A stretch of DNA of 64,000 bases, taken from positions 26,999 to 90,998 of the forward strand of contig JBBDIM010000144.1 in assembly GCA_040880405.1 (NCBI GenBank). The letters are read 5' to 3'. Source of the DNA: JBBDIM01 sp040880405. Its GTDB lineage: Bacteria; Planctomycetota; Planctomycetia; Pirellulales; Pirellulaceae. Below the pieces are notes generated by a model. It did not search any database and was not told the DNA's origin. It saw nothing but the letters and a program-made list of their open reading frames with translations. The stretch's first letter is position 1. Every line of letters starts with the position of its first letter. Positions 58,603-64,000 of the stretch are shown piece by piece. The translations under genes and the position numbers were made by a program.

Positions 58603-59616
58603 TTAATAGGAACCGAGGACTTCGCGGCCCGCTTTGGTTCCCAGTGCCCGCCAAGTTGGTAGGTCGATGGTTTCCGGTATGAAACGAACCGAGCCGTCCC
58701 CCAGCGCTGCTTGGGCACCACCGGGATGAAAGCTTCGCGCGGCGAACCAGCCAAAACCGTTTCGCATGACGTCAGGCGATTTGATATTGGGAGGTGCATA
58801 GGTGTTGAAGCTGGAGGTATGTTCACGACCCCAGATCCAAGCTCCGGCCCGAAAGCCGCTCCACTGCGACACACTCGACGCAATGGCGACCAAGTCGGGA
58901 TTGTGTCCCGGCTCGCCGGTAAAGCCCTCCCCTGCCCCGCCCATTCCGCCACCGCCAAACTGGGCCATTTGGCGCCGTCGGTCCTGTGGTTCGGGGTCGG
59001 TTGAATCGATTCCGGATCCGAGCAACGCTTCGGAAAGGACCACCGTGTTGGACGATCCATCGATCATGTCGCGAAAACCAGTGGCGGAATTCCACCAAAA
59101 CATTCCGTCGGTCGCGGCGCGGGTATCGTAGTTGGTATCGATCCCGGAGCCGGTGCAGACGACATAGTTGGTCCCGGCAAAGGCCTGGCCAGCGGCGCTG
59201 CTGTGGTTTTCGAAGATCGGGGACTGCCCATCGCTAGGGCACAACAGTAGCGGTATCGCCTGTCCGGCAACCTGAGTGTGAACCGGGTTGAGGGCCTGGG
59301 ACCCACCGGAACCCAACATCAGCGGATGCCGGAAGTCGATCAGGTCTTGAAGATTTCCTTGTTCAATGAACGGAAGCAGCTTGGCCTGCACGGAAAACCC
59401 GTAGCTGCTGCTATCGGGCAAGCCGGGGAAGACACGGTAGGTGCTTTCGTAGTTGTGCAATGCGAGTCCCAATTGCTTGAGGTGGTTGCCGCATTGCATC
59501 CGCCTAGCTGCTTCTCTGGCTTGTTGCACCGCCGGCAAGAGCAAAGCGACCAACACGCCAATGATGGCGATGACCACTAGAAGCTCGACCAGCGTAAAGC
59601 CTGGTTTGGGTTTCAT
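58603..59616 (-). CDS. DUF1559 protein with prepilin-type N-terminal signal
   Basis: A 337-residue protein of the very large planctomycete DUF1559 family. The N-terminus KPGFTLVELLVVIAIIGVLV is a type IV pilin-like methylation signal (cleavage between G and F). It is followed by ALLLPAVQQAREAARRMQC and NHLKQLGLALHNYESTYRVF, and the C-terminus has SFHPGGAQAALGDGSVRFIPE, the usual H-X9-DG signature. Such proteins are probably pseudopilins of secretion systems or surface fibres. Adjacent to the DUF4198 gene, with which it is probably cotranscribed. Confidence 0.95.
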   Translation of the reverse strand: MKPKPGFTLVELLVVIAIIGVLVALLLPAVQQAREAARRMQCGNHLKQLGLALHNYESTYRVFPGLPDSSSYGFSVQAKLLPFIEQGNLQDLIDFRHPLMLGSGGSQALNPVHTQVAGQAIPLLLCPSDGQSPIFENHSSAAGQAFAGTNYVVCTGSGIDTNYDTRAATDGMFWWNSATGFRDMIDGSSNTVVLSEALLGSGIDSTDPEPQDRRRQMAQFGGGGMGGAGEGFTGEPGHNPDLVAIASSVSQWSGFRAGAWIWGREHTSSFNTYAPPNIKSPDVMRNGFGWFAARSFHPGGAQAALGDGSVRFIPETIDLPTWRALGTKAGREVLGSY

Positions 59617-59906
59617 GATTGATTCGTTTCACGATTTGAGACTAATCCAAGGGGTGAATGATTGATGGCCGGCGGCCGATCTGTGGCCGCGGCGGATTTT
59701 GTTTTGAAACAGTCACCAAGCCCAAGGTCCCGACGCGCCCACGCAGCCCTCAAGGACTTCTCATTGAGGAGCGAGCCGTCCCGACGGCGCGTGAGCGCGT
59801 CGGTGCCTCAGGCTGGAGGCCATTGCGATCGTGGGGAGATCGTTTCGAGGGAAACAACCCACGCAACCCGTGATCGGGCGCGATCAAGTTGTTCCACGAA
59901 AATCGC

Positions 59907-60605
59907 TTACGAGAGAGTCGGCCGTGGTCGCGGCGGAGGCGTGTCGGGCGGAGAGAGCCAAGAGAGTGGGCAGCGAATCGCTGCAATACAGAGCGGATCT
60001 TGAGTGGGCAAATCCCACAAGGCACACGACGAAAGTGGCGGGCAAATCGGGGCGTAGAACATCGTCACGCTGTCGAGCCCTTGGCATTGCAGGGCGTTGG
60101 CCAGGGAAAGTCGACTAGCGGGTGAGGATGGTTCTTCATTCTTTGGCTGATCGCCGCAGCAGAGTTTTTCGGCGGGCTCGGCGACAATCACCGGGGGGGA
60201 CTCGCAGGAATCGCCCGAGCAGCCACCGCAGCCCGAACGCTGAGGCTGGGCGAATGTTTTGCTGCAACAGAATTCAGCCGGGAAAATCAGGGGCTTGGTT
60301 GGGGCTTCCGCTTGGGCCCTCTGGATAACAAACGCAGGTGGGGTGACTCCGTTTTTCGCGGCCCAAGCCAGTTTTTCTCGGTCGGTATGGCAACAGCATT
60401 TTTGCCAGCAACTGGCGGCGTCTCGGCAACCGCAACGGGAGTGCTGGCAGGGAAATGGTTGGCTGAGATCCTTTTCCTGGGATAACGTCGCCGGCGGAAT
60501 GGGAATGGAGAGCCCGGTCCCGATGGCCAGCAGGCATGGGATCAATAGCCACGCGACAAGACGTCGCGGGAGAGGAGCTTCGGTTTGCCAGTTGCGATAA
60601 CGCAC
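59907..60605 (-). CDS. Cys-rich putative exported protein
   Basis: A 232-residue protein. A hydrophobic segment at about residues 15-33 (RLVAWLLIPCLLAIGTGL) is a signal or anchor. CQHSRCGCRDAASCWQKCCC is followed by TDREKLAWAAKNGVTPPAFV; further Cys groups are FCCSK and CGGCSGDSC. The pattern of CxxCGC, CW, CCC and WA..NGV..P looks conserved in planctomycete proteins but I cannot name a family. Cysteine richness and the neighbouring DUF4198 gene point to metal binding. Proline-rich residues close the C-terminus (PPDTPPPRPRP). Possibly part of the same unit as the DUF1559 and DUF4198 genes. Confidence 0.75.
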   Translation of the reverse strand: MRYRNWQTEAPLPRRLVAWLLIPCLLAIGTGLSIPIPPATLSQEKDLSQPFPCQHSRCGCRDAASCWQKCCCHTDREKLAWAAKNGVTPPAFVIQRAQAEAPTKPLIFPAEFCCSKTFAQPQRSGCGGCSGDSCESPPVIVAEPAEKLCCGDQPKNEEPSSPASRLSLANALQCQGLDSVTMFYAPICPPLSSCALWDLPTQDPLCIAAIRCPLSWLSPPDTPPPRPRPTLS

Positions 60606-60892
60606 TTGCGGTGGCCAAGATCCTCAGTAGCTGGCAACGCACAAACGCCACGATTGGCGGTGCCGAATGCCAGGTGAAACAATTAAGATCTGTATGGCTC
60701 GCTCCTCAACGAGCTTTCGTTATAGTCCGCTCGGATTTGGGAATCAAGGGACGGATGGGGATTTAGGCGAGGCGGGTAGAAGCTGCCATATGGCAGAAAA
60801 TCGATGATGTTTCCTGGTTCACACTGCCGATGAATTTTCTTACATCGATCATTTTCAATGCCATCTGCGCGTCGTTTTGAAGGGAATCAAAA
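60606..60892. other. Divergent intergenic region
   Basis: About 290 bases between the Cys-rich gene and the methyltransferase-like gene, which read outward. No clear promoter, dyad or gene was seen. The interval 60761-60800 (GGCGAGGCGGGTAGAAGCTGCC and following) shows only short imperfect repeats. Confidence 0.4.
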
Positions 60893-61444
60893 TTGGCTGC
60901 CGGTCGCTACATTCGTTTTCTTGTTCAGGCCTATTTCTCGCAGCCGAAGCATCAGCGCGAGATCTACCACTGGATCCGCGCCAATGCCCCGGTCCTGAGG
61001 ATCGCGGAGATCGGGATCGGGGATGCCAGTCGGGCCAGCCAGATGATTCAGTTTGCCAAGCTGTACGCCGAAGAGGGGCAAATCGACTACCTCGGAATCG
61101 ACATGTTTGAAGGACGCCCAAATCAGGATGGCGTGCCGCTGAAAACCGCCCACAAGCTGCTGCATTCGCTCGGGGCAAAGGCCAAACTGGTACCGGGAGA
61201 TGCCGCGATGGCGTTGCCACGGGTTGCCAATGGATTCAGTCAGGTCGATCTGCTGATCATCTCGGCCGACCAAGACACCGACGGCGTCCGCTCCGCCCTC
61301 TCGTGGGTCCCCCGGATGCTGCATGAGAAAAGTTTGGTCCTGTGGGAAGTCAAGGATGCGGCGACAAGCACGTTGACCTATCAACGTCTGACGATGGGGC
61401 AAGTCGCCGAACTCGCACGGCCGGTAATGGCCAGGGCCGCGTAG
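60893..61444 (+). CDS. Class I SAM methyltransferase-like protein
   Basis: A 183-residue protein with a TTG start (AAGRYIRFLVQAYFSQPKH). The segment RIAEIGIGDASRASQMIQFA is a motif I-like glycine loop of class I methyltransferases, YLGIDMFEG resembles motif II with the acidic ribose-binding residue, and VDLLIISADQD the post-III strand. It is shorter than most methyltransferases and lacks an obvious substrate domain. It could be a reduced or regulatory member, or a Rossmann protein without methyl transfer. No operon partner; the kinase gene follows after about 500 bases. Confidence 0.75.
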   Translation: MAAGRYIRFLVQAYFSQPKHQREIYHWIRANAPVLRIAEIGIGDASRASQMIQFAKLYAEEGQIDYLGIDMFEGRPNQDGVPLKTAHKLLHSLGAKAKLVPGDAAMALPRVANGFSQVDLLIISADQDTDGVRSALSWVPRMLHEKSLVLWEVKDAATSTLTYQRLTMGQVAELARPVMARAA

Positions 61445-61952
61445 GGAATTGCCCTGCCGAACCCCAAAACATTATCCCGCAGTCCTTCCGGCAGCCCAAT
61501 CGGGCTGTCGGTGCTGCTGACAGCTAGCTTGGGCAGACCAACTTCTGCCGCCGTTTGGATTATTTTGGAGCCAAAACTCGATTTGGCGTTATTTCTAGTA
61601 TCGGCCACGGCATTCTCGGTCTACCAACATAGACCGCCGGTCGAATGAGCTTCGTTAAGTGACCTCTGTGAACATTCGGCATCCAATCGGGGAAGGTGCG
61701 GGGGCTTGCCCAAAATTTGTCCGCACCAGCAAGAACCTTTGCTGGCAATTGTTCGTCTCATTGGGAAGTTGGCCGATTGCCACCCCCCGGGGTAGGCCAG
61801 CGGGGGCTCGCCACTTGGATCGTGGCGGTAAATTGGAGAGATCGGATTCTTTTCAAGATTCCCAATCGCTAGGCAAACGTGCTAATATGTTGCATGTCCG
61901 GGAGGTTGGCTCCTTGCAAAGTGATCCCGGAGACAAACAGATACGGTATCCC
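61445..61952 (+). promoter_or_regulatory. Upstream region of the kinase gene with a possible promoter
   Basis: No gene is favoured here although the kinase frame is open back to 61659. TAATAT at 61883-61888 in the context GTGCTAATATG is a good -10 box, with TTCCCA or TTCAAG about 17-25 bases earlier as weak -35 candidates. If used, transcription would start near 61895 and exclude the ATG at 61887, supporting the kinase start at 61953. Confidence 0.35.
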
Positions 61953-63620
61953 ATGAAATCTCCAGGCCAAGATAAATCGAACGGCCGCCACTTCGAGGAA
62001 ACGGTCATTGCGCCCCGTCCGTCGGAAACCACACCGGACGGCCATCTGGTCGCCTTGGTGGAAGGAACGGGGCCGCATTATTCCCGCGTAACCCAATCGC
62101 TGTTGCGACTTCGGTTGCGTTTGGCCAGCGTCGCGCTTTGTGGTGCGTTTTTGGCCTATTTGATCTGGCACGGCCTCCGGTACGGCAGTGGCGACCCCGA
62201 TGCGAATGGTTATATTCTGGCTTTCCATTCCCTGTTGGTCTTCATTTTAGGCCTGTCGGGGTTCATGTTATGCCCTAAATGCGACCCTCGTCGCAGTTTG
62301 CTGCGAATCCAAGAGTTGGTGATCTTCGGTTTGCCGGCGATCTTTCTGACGGTCGTGCAGTATCGCGCTTTGGGATTGTGTGTGGCGGAGTTTGGTATGA
62401 TCCAAAACCCGACACCCGCGTGGTTGATGCTGATTTTCACGTATGCCCTGTTCATCCCCAACACTTGGCAAAGGGCCTCGGTGGTGATTGGGGCGATGGC
62501 CCTGGCCCCGATTGCGATGATCAGCAGCCGTTGGTTGTTCGATTCCCAGTGCTCAATCGTGCTCGCCAACCACCCGCATGTCATGGCCGAAGTGACCTTG
62601 ACCATGCTGCTGGGCGGGGGGATCGCGGTGTTGGGGCTCTTTACGATCGGCGTGCTTCGCTCCGAAGCGTTTCAGGCCAAGCGCATGGGTCAGTACCACC
62701 TGCGGCGGCTGATTGGCTCCGGCGGGATGGGAGAGGTCTACTTGGCAGAGCACTCGCTGATGAAGCGACCTTGCGCCATTAAGGTCATTCGCCCGGAAAA
62801 GGCAGGCGATCAAAACGTGCTGGCCCGATTCGAGCGGGAAGTCCATTCCTCGTCGAAACTGTCGCACTGGAACAATATCGACATCTACGATTACGGACGC
62901 ACCGAGGATGGCACCTTCTTCTACGTGATGGAGTTCCTGCCGGGGCTGAACATCGCGGATTTGGTCCGGCGGTTTGGTCCGTTGCCCAGTGGTAGGGCAA
63001 TCCACCTGTTGCGGCAAGTTTGCGATGCCTTAAACGAGGCCCACAGCTTCGGGTTGGTCCATCGAGATATCAAACCGGCGAATGTCTTCGCAGCCCACCG
63101 AGGGGGTTACTACGATGTCGCCAAGTTGCTCGATTTCGGATTGGCCAAACCGATTACGGCCACCGACGACACCCATTTGACCCAGGATGGGATGATTACC
63201 GGGTCTCCCCTGTTTATGTCGCCGGAGCAGGCTTCTGGGGATTCGGAGCCGGATGCGCGGAGTGATATCTACTCACTGGGGGTGGTTGCGTATTTCATGC
63301 TGGCCGGACAACCACCGTTCAATTACGAACGTCCGATCAAGGTGATCATGGCCCACACCCATGAAAAGCCGGTCCCCCCCTCGGAGTTGGTGGAGTCCAT
63401 TCCAATCGATCTGGAATCGGTGGTCATGCGGTGCTTGGCGAAGGATCCGGCCGATCGATTCCAGAATATCGGCGAAGTGATTCAGGCCTTAGATGCGTGC
63501 GACGACGCTGGCACCTGGACCCGTGAAGACGCGAGTCTCTGGTGGACGGAGAATGAGACGATGGATGACCTTCTCGCGGACGGCACCCTGCAGTCCGAAC
63601 CGGAAGCCGTGCCGCGGTAA
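61953..63620 (+). CDS. Membrane Ser/Thr protein kinase (Hanks type)
   Basis: A 555-residue kinase with about six N-terminal transmembrane helices (residues of about 50-225), followed by a cytoplasmic kinase domain at its C-terminal side. Seen: the glycine loop IGSGGMGEVYLAEH starting near residue 254, AIKVIRPEK with the ATP-binding Lys, HRDIKPANVF near 370, DFGLAK near 394, and the SPLFMSPEQASGD activation segment end. All catalytic residues are present. The order, membrane part first and kinase last, is the reverse of PknB-type kinases. The membrane part may sense an envelope signal. ATGs at 61659 and 61887 would lengthen the N-terminus; 61953 is chosen because the upstream residues look untranslated. 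Confidence 0.93.
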   Translation: MKSPGQDKSNGRHFEETVIAPRPSETTPDGHLVALVEGTGPHYSRVTQSLLRLRLRLASVALCGAFLAYLIWHGLRYGSGDPDANGYILAFHSLLVFILGLSGFMLCPKCDPRRSLLRIQELVIFGLPAIFLTVVQYRALGLCVAEFGMIQNPTPAWLMLIFTYALFIPNTWQRASVVIGAMALAPIAMISSRWLFDSQCSIVLANHPHVMAEVTLTMLLGGGIAVLGLFTIGVLRSEAFQAKRMGQYHLRRLIGSGGMGEVYLAEHSLMKRPCAIKVIRPEKAGDQNVLARFEREVHSSSKLSHWNNIDIYDYGRTEDGTFFYVMEFLPGLNIADLVRRFGPLPSGRAIHLLRQVCDALNEAHSFGLVHRDIKPANVFAAHRGGYYDVAKLLDFGLAKPITATDDTHLTQDGMITGSPLFMSPEQASGDSEPDARSDIYSLGVVAYFMLAGQPPFNYERPIKVIMAHTHEKPVPPSELVESIPIDLESVVMRCLAKDPADRFQNIGEVIQALDACDDAGTWTREDASLWWTENETMDDLLADGTLQSEPEAVPR

Positions 63621-64000
63621 GCCGAAGTTACGGCCCCTCTCCTGCGAAAGGGGGTAACCGGCGCTGCGCCGTGCGAAATTCTCGGAAGCGAGGAGGTTTT
63701 CAATATCCATGCCCCGTTATTTGCGGTTGGACATTGCGTTAAAAAATGGACGCTTGCTGAAGATTTTTTTAGCCACAGAGCACACAGAGGTCACAGAGAG
63801 GGAGGTGAGCCTTTTGCCCATCGGGGAGCGGCGCGATGCTCAAGGCCCGCATTCGGATGGATGGGAACATTCTTTTGTTCAACTTGGGGGGGAGTCACCC
63901 TTGGTGTGGACGATCGCAAGTAAATCTCTCTGTGACCTCTGTGTGCTCTGTGGCTAATCTTATTTTGATAAAGGTTTGGGGATCGTTGCCAGCCATTAGG
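63621..64000. other. Window end with intergenic repeats
   Basis: No gene is supported after the kinase stop. The segment mainly holds the inverted repeat listed at 63763-63959. An open frame from 63709 to 63957 runs through both repeat arms and is not credible. Confidence 0.6.
63763..63959. repeat. CACAGAGG-type inverted repeat with long core
   Basis: The left arm (TTTTTTTAGCCACAGAGCAC, then ACAGAGGTCACAGAGAG) occupies 63763-63800. The right arm (CTCTCTGTGACCTCTGTGTG, then CTCTGTGGCTAA) occupies 63926-63957. Their core of about 125 bases shows no coding potential. The arms are near-perfect complements, longer than in the other copies. Confidence 0.88.

Noticed and set aside
59658..59906. Open frames between the DUF1559 and Cys-rich genes
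   Set aside because: Translations are Arg/Pro/Ser-rich without motif or signal; this looks like ordinary intergenic sequence.
63709..63957. Small open frame at the window end
   Set aside because: It reads through both arms of the inverted repeat and has no ribosome-binding site.
1..64000. tRNA, rRNA, CRISPR, phage or transposase genes
   Set aside because: No T-loop-type sequence in a cloverleaf context, no regularly spaced direct repeats, and no transposase or phage-like protein was seen in the translated frames.

Overview
The window is a chromosomal segment of a planctomycete, most like the Pirellulaceae. Several family types point that way: the paired DUF1592-type cytochrome and DUF1552 proteins, a DUF1559 protein with a prepilin-like N-terminus, planctomycete beta-barrel porins of the BBP7 and BBP2 types, and five secreted proteins carrying an LEPR-XLL-like N-terminal motif. 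The assignment is by recognition of family types; no database search was possible. No tRNA, rRNA, CRISPR array, insertion sequence or phage gene was seen.

Layout. 0.4-3.9 kb: a secreted multi-haem-type protein and a Tat-exported DUF1552 partner, overlapping by 4 bases, then a small membrane protein. 4.0-5.0 kb: a type II toxin-antitoxin pair (DUF1778 antitoxin, GNAT toxin) with a well-formed promoter and a palindromic operator. 5.0-9.6 kb: a lipoprotein, a small M50-like membrane protein, a PQQ-type propeller, a Pmp3-like peptide and a secreted putative metallopeptidase with an unusual zinc motif. 9.7-13 kb: Kef-type antiporter, APS reductase (cysH) and an Rrf2 regulator. 13.1-13.5 kb: dispersed repeats. 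13.7-17.3 kb: rhamnulokinase, a Gfo/Idh/MocA oxidoreductase and two paralogous small membrane proteins. 17.4-19.7 kb: groES-groEL behind a textbook sigma-54 promoter sequence.

19.8-54.1 kb is the most unusual part, an envelope and cell-surface region. Five large exported proteins (926, 641, 859, 1170 and 2768 residues) share LEPR-XLL-like N-termini, and three of them share a cohesin-like plus dockerin-like module in cis. They are interleaved with three outer-membrane beta-barrel proteins and with a co-directional set that looks like a dedicated export or surface-processing system: a shortened SecA-like ATPase, a GAF-HlyD adaptor, a second HlyD protein, a PqqD-like/M50 protease/HlyD fusion, and a DUF3467 protein. 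Directly downstream lies a surface protein that fuses a thioredoxin fold, a cyclophilin, Ig-like domains, cohesin-like and dockerin-like modules and a matrixin-like protease. The 2768-residue protein has about ten cadherin-like repeats and a degenerate copy of the same protease domain. I propose, as inference, that the SecA/HlyD/M50 set exports, processes or anchors these giant proteins.

54.2-64 kb: an M24 peptidase, a YqgE/AlgH protein and a KAS-III enzyme whose upstream leaders share a 69-bp repeat, then a DUF4198/DUF1559/Cys-rich group that may concern metals, a small methyltransferase-like protein, and a membrane Ser/Thr kinase. A repeat family built of CACAGAGG-type units in inverted-repeat form occurs at four places across the window.
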